Positions 11,501 to 22,139 of a stretch of 64,000 nucleotides of DNA are shown here, in pieces. How positions within the stretch are numbered: the first letter of the stretch is position 1; each line of letters starts with the position of its first letter. Source of the stretch: Paulownia fortunei (lineage: Eukaryota; Streptophyta; Magnoliopsida; Lamiales; Paulowniaceae); assembly GCA_019321725.1 (NCBI GenBank), contig CM033105.1:14583632-14647631 (forward strand), read 5' to 3'. The notes below the pieces were generated by a model, which saw nothing but the letters and a program-made list of their open reading frames with translations, did not search any database and had not been told where the DNA came from. Both the position numbers and the translations under genes were made by a program.

Positions 11501-12813
11501 CTCTTGTCTTTCCAATGAATCAAGAATAAATTTGATATAAAATTGGGGCCAAGAGTTATGATTTAAATACAAAAACTGCCATCAGTAGCACCACAACTCC
11601 AATTCCTCACATTTCAACCAAGTTTTTGATATCTTTTCATTTTCTTCTCTTATTGCCATTACCTACAAGATTTCAAACTAAATGCATAAAAAGTAACAAA
11701 AATACTTGAAAACAAACTAAATGATAATCAAAAGATATATGAATTATTGGTATAAAACTAACTTATCATTAAGCAAACTAATTGCTATTGTTTTCAATCA
11801 TTCAAAGAAACTTCCAAACATAATATAAGCATTACAAAATTATTAGAAACAAGTAAATTAAATAATTTCACAAAACTATCAGTTTTGCTAAAAATTAGCT
11901 TAACTAGCTTGGTTTTTTGGCTTCAAGTGTAACTTACTTAAGTTTTCAATCATACAAAAATATACTAAAACATGTAACCATCCAAGATACTATAAATTCA
12001 TCATATGAAACATTGAAAAATAATATACCTTTGATTAAGTTGGAATTAAGCTTCAAAATCAACAATTTCAAGCTTAAAATGGTGGAAACTTATTCTAGTT
12101 TGTGTTCTATGGATTCCTATGGATTGAATTCAATTTTTGTGAGTATGAGAGTGTAGAAATTTGGGAGAAACTTAGGAGAATAAGGGCTGGTCATTTTTGA
12201 GGTGCTTCCACAAGAAATATGGATGAAAATAATTTTTTTGACCTTTCAAAGAGAGGTAAGTGGAGGGTGATGATTGGTTGCATCATGCTTGGTGTCTTCT
12301 CATGCCAAAAGCCACGTTCATGGGCTAAGGAGATGACAAAAATTGATGCTTTGGTGTTATAATCAAGTGCAATGCGGTTTAGAATGATTTTATGCAACCT
12401 AGTCAACCAACCAATCAAATTGCACCATTTTGCATACTTTTAGTTCTTAGCCAAATGTAACATATTTTAAGTAAATATTTAGGTAATTAATTACTTTAGC
12501 ATATAACTAGTATGTAGCAATACAAATAATTCATTTCATGGCCATTCAACACATCAATCTTCCTTAACCGAGATACCAAACTTTTCACTGCAAAAAGGCA
12601 CTTAAGGAATATGTTAAATCAAGAAACAAAAGTTTGATCTCATATTTCATGTACTAATGCATGTTAAAACATAACTAGAGCATATAATAATAATTATTCA
12701 AGTTCGTGCAATCATGCTATTTGTATGCCATAATTCAATAATATACATTGATTAGATGCATATTCATGCAAGATGCTTATTATTGGCTATGTAGGAGAGA
12801 ATTGGGCATTACA
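8592..12813 (-). repeat. TekG2 3' LTR (composite)
   Basis: On the + strand it runs from TGTAACACC to GGGCATTACA. It aligns end to end with 17424-21634. About 2.3 kb is the element's own LTR; 9843-11768 is an inserted solo LTR. Open frames of 60-80 codons here (for example 9127-9348 and 12191-12418) recur in the other copy only because the two LTRs are duplicates. Confidence 0.93.
9843..11768 (-). repeat. Athila type-B solo LTR inside TekG2 3' LTR
   Basis: Read on the minus strand it starts TGATAAGTTAGTTT and ends TTTCACGAACA, matching the type-B LTR at 22140-23795. It is flanked by the direct repeat ttaag at 9838-9842 and 11769-11773, a 5-bp target duplication. There is no internal region, so it is a solo LTR left by LTR-LTR recombination. 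It carries GTGCCTAGGCAC-type palindromes at 11098-11192. Confidence 0.92.
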
Positions 12814-12830
12814 ATCCTTTCTTCCTTATA
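12814..12830 (-). other. TekG2 polypurine tract
   Basis: On the minus strand the sequence next to the 3' LTR is AAGGAAGAAAGGAT, the expected plus-strand primer position. It directly abuts TGTAATGCCC, the LTR start. Confidence 0.7.
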
Positions 12831-12941
12831 AAAATTTCGTCCTCGAAATTTGACATACCAAATAATTCTGGATACTTGCTCTGCATTTCTTCTTCTCTTT
12901 CCCATGTGGCATCTTCTATAGAATGATTCCTCCATAATACT

Positions 12942-13556
12942 TTAACAAATCAAATCTTTTTCGTTCTGATGCAAAATTTGCACTAGTTTCTCTTCATAGG
13001 CTAAATCAGGAGTCAATTCCAACGGTTCATAACTCAACATATGAGAAGGGTTTGAAAAGTACTTTATCAACATAGACACATGGAAAATATTGTGAACACT
13101 AGATAATGATGGAGGTAAGGCCACTCTATAAGCTTTATCACCAACTCTTTTGAGAATCTCGAATGGGCCGACATACCTTAGGCTGAGTTTTCCTTTCTTT
13201 TCGAATCTCATAACACCTTTCATGGGAGCTACTTTTAAGAACACATGATCCCCAATGGCAAACTCTAGATCTTTTCTCCATTTATCTGCATAACTTTTCT
13301 GTCTGCTCTGCGCAATCTTCATTCTCTCTCGTATCTTCTCCACTACCTTAGCGATATGTTGAACTATTTCTGGACCAAGTAGGCTTCGTTCTCCAACTTC
13401 ATCCCAATGAATTGGAGATCTATATTTCCTTTCATACAATGCTTCATAAGGCGCCATTCCAATTGTTGATTGGTACCTATTATTATAAGTAAACTCCACT
13501 AACGGAAGCTCTGCATCCCAACTCCCTTGAAAATCTAGCACACAAGCTCTTAACAT
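12942..13556 (-). pseudogene. TekG2 integrase C-terminal half
   Basis: This 204-codon frame begins after the stop that interrupts the GQSE region. It contains LVEFTYNNRYQSTIGMAPYEALY, RKYRSPIHWDEVGE, GDHVFLKVAPMKGVMRF, LSLRYVGPFEILKRVGDKAYRVALP and HNIFHVSMLIKYF, the classic integrase C-terminal (GPY/F) module of chromoviruses. It then passes into ELTPDLAYEEKLVQIL, the start of the chromodomain tail. The chromodomain is disrupted: the frame ends NEKDLIC, and TWE-like residues lie in another frame toward 12870. Confidence 0.88.
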
Positions 13557-13586
13557 ATCCTCTAATATTTGAATAACCCTCTCTGA

Positions 13587-14006
13587 TTACCCGTCACTTT
13601 GTGGATGAAATGTTGTACTAAATGTAAGTTTCGTTCCCATGGCATTATGTAAGCTCTTCCAAAAGGTAGATGTAAACTTAGGATCTCTGTCAGACACTAT
13701 TAAAACTGGCACCCCATGTAACCTGACTATCTCTTTAATATATTGTTGAACATACTGGTCCATATTGTATGTGGATTTCACTGGAAGAAAATGGGCTGAT
13801 TTAATTAATTTATCAATAATCACCCATATGGAATTATGCCCCTTTTGTGTTCTAGGTAATCCAAACACAAAGTCCATTGTAATGTGCTCCCATTTCCACT
13901 CTGGAATCAACAAAGGCTTCAACAACCCTGATGGTCTTTGATGTTCAATCTTAACTTGTTGACAAGTTAGACAATCAACCATAAATTTTACTATATCTCT
14001 CTTCAT
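13587..14006 (-). pseudogene. TekG2 integrase catalytic core
   Basis: This 139-codon frame has CLTCQQVKIEHQRPSGLL (end of the zinc finger), the first catalytic Asp in ITMDFVFGLPR, the second in LIVSDRDPKF, and FHPQSDG followed by an in-frame stop where GQSE is expected; the catalytic Glu lies just past the stop. In the zinc finger upstream (within 14013-14090) YSIQPG has Gln where the second zinc-binding His is expected. Another stop separates HYW from PKMKRD. Confidence 0.88.
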
Positions 14007-14012
14007 TTTAGG

Positions 14013-14957
14013 CTACCAATAATGTTGTTGTAAGTCCTTATACATTTTTTTGCTACCTGGCTGTATTGAGTAAGGAGTAGTATGAGCTTCTTCTAAAATA
14101 TCTCCTTTCATGACCTTGTCAAATGGCACACACAATCTCCCTTTATATCGAATAATCCCATCATCAGTAATAGAGAAGTCTGGCCTCTTTCCAGCCTTAA
14201 TCATTCTTTTCAATCTACACAAATGCATGTCCATCTTTTGACCTTCTTTGATTCTATCTTGAAGTGCAGGTCTCAACACTAAGGCTGACAATGAACACTT
14301 TTTCCCTTTAGGTACAATTTCAAGCTCTAATCTCTGCAAATCCAATAATATTAACTTTTGTATAACAAAAAGAGAAGACGTGGATTTTCTGCTCAATGCA
14401 TTTACAACCACATTCGCTTTACCAGGATGATAGTTGATCACACAATCATAATCCTTCACAAGTTCTAGCCATCTTCTTTGTCTCATATTCAGCTCTTTTG
14501 GGGTAAAGAAGTACTTCAAACTCTTATGATCTGTGTATATCTCACACTTCTCACCATACAAATAATGTCTCCAAATTTCCAAGGCAAAAACCACAGCAGC
14601 AAGTTCCAAATCATGGGTTCGATAATTCTTTTCATATTCCTTCAATTGCCTTGAAGCATAGGCAATAACCTTCCCATTTTGCATCAAAATAGCACCCAAA
14701 CTATTTTTTGAAGCGTCGTTATACACCACGAATCCACTAATTCCAGTTGGAATGGTAAGAACAGGAGCTGTAGTCAATTTATGTTTCAGTTCTTCAAAAT
14801 TTCTTTCACAGCATCGGTCCACAAGAACTTCAAATTCTTTCTTGTCAACATTGTCATTGGAGTTGCTATCTTTGAAAACCTTTGAACAAATCGTCGAGAG
14901 TACCTTGTTAATCCCAAGAAACTCCTTACTTTTGATACATTTGTTGGTGTTGGCCAC
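14013..14957 (-). pseudogene. TekG2 RNase H and pol linker
   Basis: The RNase H part has [50 protein letters not shown] and VVNALSRKS. The last is normally an Asp-containing ADALS, so the fourth acidic site is Asn. After it comes the linker and the first half of the integrase zinc finger ([13 protein letters not shown]). The N-terminal 30 codons are out-of-frame sequence from the RT connection, which is better read from 14786-15073. Confidence 0.85.
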
Positions 14958-15580
14958 TTAATGACAGCTCCTACCTTGCTCGGATCAACAGAAATACCAT
15001 CCTTTGATACTACATGACCTAGGAATACCACTTGTTCAAACCAAAACTTACACTTCTTGAATTTAACATACAACTATTTTTCTTTAAGAACTTGCAGCAC
15101 AATCTTCAAATGTTCTTTGTGCTCTTCTTTATCATGTGAATAAATTAGGATGTCATCAATAAACGCAATCACAAATTTATCAAGATATTGCTTGAACACC
15201 CTATTTATTAGATCCATAAAAGTTGCAGGGGCATTGGTTAAACCAAAAGGCATCACTAGAAATTCATAATGTCCATACCTTGTTCGAAATGCAGTCTTTG
15301 GTATGTCTTCTTTTTTTATCTTCAATTGATGATACCCAGAGCGCAAATCAATCTTAGAAATACAGATGCTCCTTGCAATTGATCAAACAAATCATCTATT
15401 TTTGGGAGTGGATACTTATTCTTGACTGTTATTTTATTTAACTCTCTATAATCAATGCACAACCGCAATGTACCATCCTTCTTTTTCACGAACAACATAG
15501 GTGCTCCCTAAGGAGAATAACTGGGGCGAATAAAACCCTTATCAAGCAATTCTTGCAATTGAACTTTTAACTCTTTCAAT
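14786..15580 (-). pseudogene. TekG2 reverse transcriptase
   Basis: Two adjoining frames cover most of RT. 15074-15346 has [39 protein letters not shown] and the catalytic FIDDILIYS. 14786-15073 has KFKKCKFWFEQVVFLGHVVS and [13 protein letters not shown]. The fingers ([19 protein letters not shown], about 15415-15500) lie upstream, followed by a frameshift at LQGASVF. A stop precedes MYVKFKK. Confidence 0.86.
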
Positions 15581-16276
15581 TATGTTGGTGTCATTCGGTA
15601 TGGTGCTTTAGAAATAGGAGTAGTTCCTAGCATAACATCAATCACAAATTCGATCTCTTGATTCATTGGTAGTCCTGGTAAATTATCTGAAAATACCTCA
15701 AGAAATTCTTGAACCACATCTACATTTTTTGGCTTCAATTGTGCTTCAACTGAGGTATCTAGAATACTTGCCAAATATCCAACACAACCTTTATTCAACA
15801 TCTTTTGAGCTTTCAAAGCAGATATAATTGATAAGGACCGTGAGAATGAGGTACCATTAAACATAAACTGTTCTTCCCCAGGTGGCTGAAAAATCACAAT
15901 CTTCTTGTTACAATCAATTGTTGCATGATATTTGGCAAGCCAATCTATTCCCAGAATAACCTCAAAATTTGGCATTGGTAAAACTATCTGCATAGAGAGT
16001 CATATCACTAATCTGAATAGAACAAGCCCTTAACATTTGGTTGGAATCCATTTCTTCCCCAGATGGAACAGTCACACTGTAACTTACTTTTAATAAATCT
16101 GGTGTAATGCCCAATTTTCTCACAAATGCACGTGATGCAAATGAATGCGTATCAATGCAATTGTAGGTATCCCAGAAATTAAAATAGTACCTGTGACTAC
16201 AGAAGCATCTACATCGGCTTGTTCTTATGTCATTGCATACACTCTTCCCTGAACTTTCCCCTGCACTGTTGGGCAA
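15580..16276 (-). pseudogene. TekG2 protease region, active site lost
   Basis: Two overlapping frames span it. One (15580-15993) has FEVILGIDWLAKYHATIDC and [28 protein letters not shown], the standard protease-to-RT bridge. The other (15962-16276) has the substrate-binding half (SFASRAFVRKLGI). Between GIPTIAL and HSFAS, where ALFDTGATHSFAS is expected, the DNA reads GCATTGATACGCATTC. Small deletions have removed most of the DTGA active site. Confidence 0.84.
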
Positions 16277-16289
16277 TCCTTTGCTATAT

Positions 16290-17220
16290 GTCCAGGCTTT
16301 TTACACTTAAATTAATGATTAGTACCACTATTGCATTCCCCAAAATGATTCTTCCCACACTTAGCACATTTAGGCCTTTCAACTGTAGTAGAAGTCTGCC
16401 CAACTCTAGGACATTTTTCATTCCCTTGGTTTGATATTTGCTCTCCTTTCTTCCACTGATTTAGATTTCTGGGAGTGAGTGCTTGCTTCTTTTGTTGATG
16501 AAATTTCTTAATCTCTTTCTCATCTAAGTCAGCCATCAAAGCCTTGTCCACCAGTTCCCTGAACTCTGTTACTGAAGACATTCTCACATCTCTTCTAATT
16601 TCAGGATTAAGGCCCCTCAAGAAATGATCCATCTTCTCATTGTTATATTTGGCGATGTATGGTACGTACTTGCAACCCTGTTCAAATTTTCTCACATAAT
16701 CACATACAGACATCCCTCCTTGTTTTAACTCCAAAAATTCTTTTACTTTGAGCGACCTAGCATCTCTAGTGAAATACTTATCATAAAATATTATTTTAAA
16801 CCTCTCCCAAGTTAACTCTTCCATATTCACTGCAAGTTTAGCTCCTTCCCACCAGGTTCTAGCATCCTTCTTCAATAAGAAGATTGCACAGAGTACCTTC
16901 TCAGCATCATCAATTCTCATGTAGTCAAAGATAGTATCCAATGATTTAACCCATTGCTCTACAACCATAGGATCAGACCCACCAGTAAAATCAACAGGTT
17001 CCATCTTTCGAAACTTCTCATATACAGCCTGTGAAGGATCCTGTCGAGCTTGTGGTGGAGGAAGTCATTGATTCTGTTCTTGGGTTCTTTGTTACATATC
17101 TAGCAATTGTTGTATCTGTTCACCATGTATTCTAGTTTGTTGTTGAATGAGATCAGTCAAATTATCCACCACACTATGATTACCCTCATGATCATCCATT
17201 GTCTTCCTTTTTGGTGCCAT
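16290..17220 (-). pseudogene. TekG2 gag
   Basis: The likely start is the ATG at 17220 ([13 protein letters not shown]), 187 bases from the primer site. Two stops interrupt the first 60 codons. The main open part (16312-17004) has the retrotransposon gag core: [62 protein letters not shown]. The zinc knuckle [12 protein letters not shown] is followed by a stop exactly before FKCKKPGHIAKDCP, which removes the first Cys of the second knuckle. Confidence 0.87.
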
Positions 17221-17406
17221 GACCTGATATGCATTACCCAATCTCATTCCATTCATTAGCCAATAATAAATGCATAATCATGACAATAACATGGAATGAA
17301 ATAAAATCAAATAAACATAAAGGCAAATAAACAAGTAGTTGACCGAGTTTCCCAGCCAGGATGTGTTCATATGCCTTCTTTTGTCTACAAGAACGACTAA
17401 ACCTCC

Positions 17407-17418
17407 GCTCTGATACCA
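17407..17418 (-). other. TekG2 primer-binding site (tRNA-iMet type)
   Basis: On the minus strand it reads TGGTATCAGAGC, the standard initiator-Met complement. It sits five bases inside the 5' LTR. Confidence 0.9.
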
Positions 17419-17423
17419 CAAGC

Positions 17424-20400
17424 TGTAACACCCTTTAACCTAACTACAGAGGCTAAACAAGCTGATTTAGTTAAGTCAAGAAATGTTAATTTTTCAACAA
17501 TATTAGAGTTATGGTTTAATAAAAGTTCTCATTTTTAGCTATAAGAGAAAGAACTTGAATCGTTTTAAACACACAATATACATATATCAAAATGGAGTAC
17601 ATCTGTTTATAAAACCATAACATAGCGGCTTATTTAAAAACAAAACAGAGTTTTCAAAATAAACTACAAAATAGCTCGAAGCATGGCATATGAACAAATC
17701 TCTATCCGACTGCTCTGGAGACTCAGTCAACCTCTAAACATGTACATTTCCACCTACATCACATGAATCTAATGAGCTAAAGGCTCAGTAAGGTGAAACT
17801 GATGAAATAACAATTAATGTACATACCAATCACATAAATGATTAAATGCAATATTCAATTTAATAACTTTCTTTCATAAATCATTCTTTAAGGCCCTTGA
17901 AGTGTGGTACCTAACTAATAACGATAGATCATGGTTTTCGGAACCTGTTCACAATGATTGGCCAATAAGAGAACTAATACGAGGTTTCCATACTTGGGCT
18001 TTCAACCTCAGGTATTAGCCGTAATCTATCTCATTCATTGTGGCTTTCCTATATCAGTTTTTCAACCTCAAGTAGTTGCCACCATTTGTTGGGTCCGCCG
18101 GTCCCTCCCGCGTCCCTTGTCTACCCAACCATCAATCAAATACCATACTTCCTTTTCAAAAACCTCATTATATTCTTAATAGTATCATGCTTCATGAACC
18201 ATAAATGCATCAAATATTACATCATTTGACAAATAATAACAATCACATTAAAATATGAATAACATTATATGATTCTTGTGATACAGCAAATGAAAACTTC
18301 AACTTACCTCAAGTCCACTTTGTGGCAAGTGAAAAGACCAATCTCTTTGGAAGATAGGATGGGTTAAAGGCCTAACATAATCAAATTATGTACTATTTAA
18401 TATACTTTTTATAAATAATTTAGTCTATTCTAGTTAAAGTTCATATACACTTTTCAATATTTTGTAAATAATTTTATATTAATTACATAACCTTAAAAAT
18501 AATGCATACTCCATATTTTACTACTAATTCAAGACATTAAATATTAGGGCAGTCATTAAATAACTAATAATTCAAATATAATTATTATGGCAGCCCCTAA
18601 AATATGCACACAATCCAAATTAACATGACGTAAATTCGGTTCTAACTTAAATTGATTGTACCCTTCAATTAAGTGTTCGTGAAATATTTTGCTAACCACA
18701 AGTGAACGGTGTCAAGTTTTAATACAACGTTGAGTTGAGTATCGTATCCACAGGGATTGTAATAAAAAATTACATTAAGTACTGTAGTTTAAATAGTCCT
18801 AACTTTATCTAGAAATTCGAATAATGATTGGAAAACAAAGTAAATCAAGATAAAAATGTAAACACAAGAGTAGAGTTTTTAGAAACAATATAACAACCAC
18901 CTTATGAGCAAGATGTTCTAAAGGAATGACTCACCTAATTATCACCTATGTTCTTCCTTCCAAAATATATCAATTCAAATCAACAACACATGTAAGTTAA
19001 GAATTCCTAAGCTCATCAATTCCCTCTCTCGAGTGAATGAGTTCCAACATGAATTTTGATATCTCTATAAAAATTCAAGAATAAAACTCTATAAAAGTTC
19101 AATGAATTCTTCTTCAAAACATCAAAGGTTTCATAAGCTTCCCAACTCTATGATTCCTAGGTTGTGTTATCCCTATGATCATGTATAAAATCCCTTCTCT
19201 CGAGTGCCGAATTTCATACATCAAACAATCTCAATTATTGATCAATTAATCAAGATGAATACTAAACAAGATAACACAAACAAGATGAATAACTTAAACT
19301 AATATTATTTGGAATTCAAAATATAGGATCAAATAAGATTACATCATCCTCTAGAAATAAATGTTTAGTTCACCATGGATGAATACAACTTCAAGAAATA
19401 AATAAGAAAGAACATGAAAATTGTTCACCAATTTGTGAAGTGGAATGAATGGTTGAAGCTCTCATTGTCTCCAAGAATAACTCCTTGTCTTGAATTGCAG
19501 AAAATAGAATGAGTCTTATCTCCAAGCACCCAATGGCCTTCCTTGGTTCCAAGAACCAATCCTCTCCTCCTTGGTTGATGTTGATCTTGCCCTTTTAAAT
19601 TTCTCCCCAATGATTCTCTTTCCAAGAGTCTTCCAAAAGAAATTCTGAAATCCTTCCACTTTTCTTGGCTTTTCTTTAAAAGAAACCTAAATATCCTCCC
19701 ACTTTTCTTGGCTTTTCAAAAGAACCTGAAATTCTTCCCATTTTCTTGGCTTTTTCTCCTTTTTCTCTCCACCAATGTAGTGTATCCACTAGAGCGTCAC
19801 ATGGGTAATGATGTATAGGTGTATCTAATATGTAAATCTCTTAAAAATGCCATAATTCATGATCCATTGCCACTTGTCGCCATAATAATGCATCAGCGTC
19901 TTTTTTTGTTAGCAGGATAGTGCCTAGGCACCCTATTTTGATGCTTAGGCACCTTCCATTCTATTTTACCGGCCTCAGATGGTGCCTAGGGGCCCTGTTG
20001 GCGCTTAGGCACTATTGCTGCTGTTTTTTCCTACTCCACTTCAGTACTCTTACACTATTTAGCCATTTGAAACTGATTTTTAACCTCTTTAAAAGATGAA
20101 TTGACTTTTGATATATTGTAATGAATTGTATATCTATGTCTTTTCATTCCATAGGAACTTGAATTAACTAAATATGACATCTTTAGACAACGTTATGCCT
20201 AAAATACTAAGATATGTCATCTCAGAAAATTGCAACTCAGTATTGACTCTCGAACTCAGTATTTCTCATTGAAATAAACTGAATTGGATTTTATGGTAAA
20301 CATAGAAGTTGTATATATAACTCTTTTTTTTCCAATGAATCAAGAATCAATTTGATATAAAATTGGGGCCAAGAGTTATGATTTAAATACAAAAACTACC

Positions 20401-21634
20401 ATCAGTAGCACCACAACTCCAATTCCTCACATTTCAACCAAGTTTTTGATATCTTTCCATTTTCTTCTCTTATTGCCATTACCTACAAGATTTCAAACTA
20501 AATGCATAAAAAGTAACAAAAATACTTGAAAACAAACTAAATGATAATCAAAAGATATATGAATTATTGGTATAAAATTAACTTATCATTAAGAAAACTA
20601 ATTGCTATTGTTTTCAATCATTCAAAGAAACTTCCAAACATAATATAAGCATTACAAAATTATTAGAAACAAGTAAATTAAACAATTTCACAAAACTATC
20701 AGTTTTGCTAAAAATTAGCTTAACTAGCTTGGTTTTTTGGCTTCAAGTGTAACTTACTTAAGTTTTCAATCATACAAAAACATACTAAAACATGTAACCA
20801 TCCAAGATACTATAAATTCATCATAAGAAACATTGAAAAAGAATATACCTTTGATTAAGTTGGAATTAAGCTTCAAAATCAACAATTTTCAAGCTTAAAA
20901 GGGTGGAAACTTGTTCTAGTTTGTGTTCTATGGATTCTTATGGATTGAATTCAATTTTTGTGAGTATGAGAGTGTAGAAATTTGGGAGAAACTTAGGAGA
21001 ATAAGGGCTGGTCATTTTTGAGGTGCTTCCACAAGAAATATGGATGAAAATGATTTCTTTGACCTTTCAAAGAGAGGTAAGTGGAGGGTGATGATTGGTT
21101 GCATCATGCTTGGTGTCTTCTCATGCCAAAAGCCACGTTCATGGGCTAAGGAGATGACAAAAATTGATGCTTTGGTGTTATAATCAAGTGCAATGCAGTT
21201 TAGAATGGTTTTAGGCAATCTAGTCAACCAACCAATCAAATTGCACCATTTTGCATACTTTTAGTTTGTAGCCAAATGTAACATATTTTAAGTAAATATT
21301 TAGGCAATTAATCACTTTAGCATATAACTAGTATGGAGCAATACAAATAATTCATTTCATGGCCATTCAACACATCAATCTTCCTTAACCGAGATACCAA
21401 ACTTTTCACTACAAAAATGCACTTAAGGAATATGTTAAATCAAAAAACAAAAGTTTGATCTCATATTTTATGTACTAATGCATGTTAAAGCATAACTAGA
21501 GCATATAATAACAATTATTCAAGTTCATGCAATCATGCAATTTGTATGCCATAATTCAATAATATACATTGATTAGATGCATATCCATGCAAGATGCTTA
21601 TTATTAACTATGTAGGAGAGAATTGGGCATTACA
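17424..21634 (-). repeat. TekG2 5' LTR (composite)
   Basis: This is the partner of 8592-12813 with the same TG...CA ends. Differences are scattered substitutions and small indels, for example loss of 13 bases after CTCTCGAGTG near 19035 relative to 10203. The internal solo LTR is at the equivalent position, 18674-20588. Confidence 0.93.
18674..20588 (-). repeat. Athila type-B solo LTR inside TekG2 5' LTR
   Basis: It is equivalent to 9843-11768, with the same ends and the same ttaag duplication at 18669-18673 and 20589-20593. Presence at the identical site in both LTRs shows that the insertion pre-dated the last transposition of TekG2 and was copied by reverse transcription. Confidence 0.92.
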
Positions 21635-21639
21635 AATGG

Positions 21640-22139
21640 GATGTTCAATAATGAAAAATGAATGGATTGATGAAAAATTGGTGCTTATTCATAAAGGTTC
21701 TAGTATGATTGTGTAAAATGGGTAATTTTTAGCTACAATTTTTCATATTTTCCCGCCATTACCCAAGCCTCACAATCCTTTTGATCTTTGATATTATGAT
21801 CTACCTACATTAGTAGAGACTAGTATGAAAAAAAGCCTATGGAGCTTGATAAGCACTCAAAAGTGGATCAAATATGAGTAGTTGGTTTTATAAACCTATC
21901 TGGATGATAAATGAAAGTTGATAAATTACTACTTTCACACTCACACACACAAGACCATGAAGTTAAGTGAAACTAATATGCATGTTAATATGTAAACTTG
22001 GTATATTTTTCTAATATTTTGAGATAAGATGTTAGAAAAATCTTTCTTGACTTTAGTAACCTGATTCATATGGGGGTTGTTATTGAGAATTTCATGTTTG
22101 ATGCTTGAGGGCAAGCAAATCTTTAAGTTTGGGGGTATT
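21640..22139 (+). other. AthA1 3' UTR, second part, with polypurine tract
   Basis: This is the continuation of AthA1 after the TekG2 target duplication. It aligns with the AthB 3' UTR around 25830-26337 (shared AAGGTTCTAG, ACACACACAC stretch, GCTTGAG). It ends AAGTTTGGGGGTATT at 22125-22139, the polypurine tract for the LTR that starts at 22140. The 86-codon minus-strand frame here is a by-product. Confidence 0.75.

Larger units (their letters stand above)
8592..21634 (-). mobile_element. Chromovirus TekG2 (Ty3/gypsy, Tekay-like) with composite LTRs
   Basis: A complete insertion of 13,043 bp flanked by aatgg at 8587-8591 and 21635-21639. It has two LTRs of 4,222 and 4,211 bp, an initiator-Met primer site (minus strand, 17407-17418) and a pyrimidine run that is the minus-strand polypurine tract (12814-12830). 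Gag-pol remnants on the minus strand appear in the order gag, protease, RT, RNase H, integrase. Each LTR contains an inverted Athila type-B solo LTR. Multiple stops, frameshifts and a broken protease active site make it inactive. Confidence 0.93.
1147..22139 (+). mobile_element. Athila-like Ty3/gypsy element AthA1, split by TekG2
   Basis: The element opens with a type-A LTR (TGATGAGTGGG), followed by a tRNA-Asp-type primer-binding site. Then come gag, protease, RT, RNase H and integrase remnants in the usual Ty3/gypsy order, and a long 3' UTR ending in a polypurine tract at 22126-22139. Bases 8592-21634 are a later insertion (TekG2), shown by the matching aatgg at 8587-8591 and 21635-21639. 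The next LTR, at 22140, is of a different subtype (B), so AthA1 lacks an orthodox 3' LTR. Stops, frameshifts and an RT deletion make it inactive. The Athila/Tat affinity rests on the primer site, the MDDF RT motif and the 3' UTR style. Confidence 0.88.

Noticed and set aside
12191..12418. 75-codon minus-strand frame in the TekG2 LTR, repeated at 21012-21239 with few changes
   Set aside because: The two copies are the two LTRs of one element, so conservation is explained by recent duplication. There is no family resemblance.
17407..17418. TGGTATCAGAGC-like strings (also at 35202, 47990 and 58248) considered as tRNA pieces
   Set aside because: They are retrotransposon primer-binding sites next to LTR ends; no tRNA cloverleaf surrounds them.
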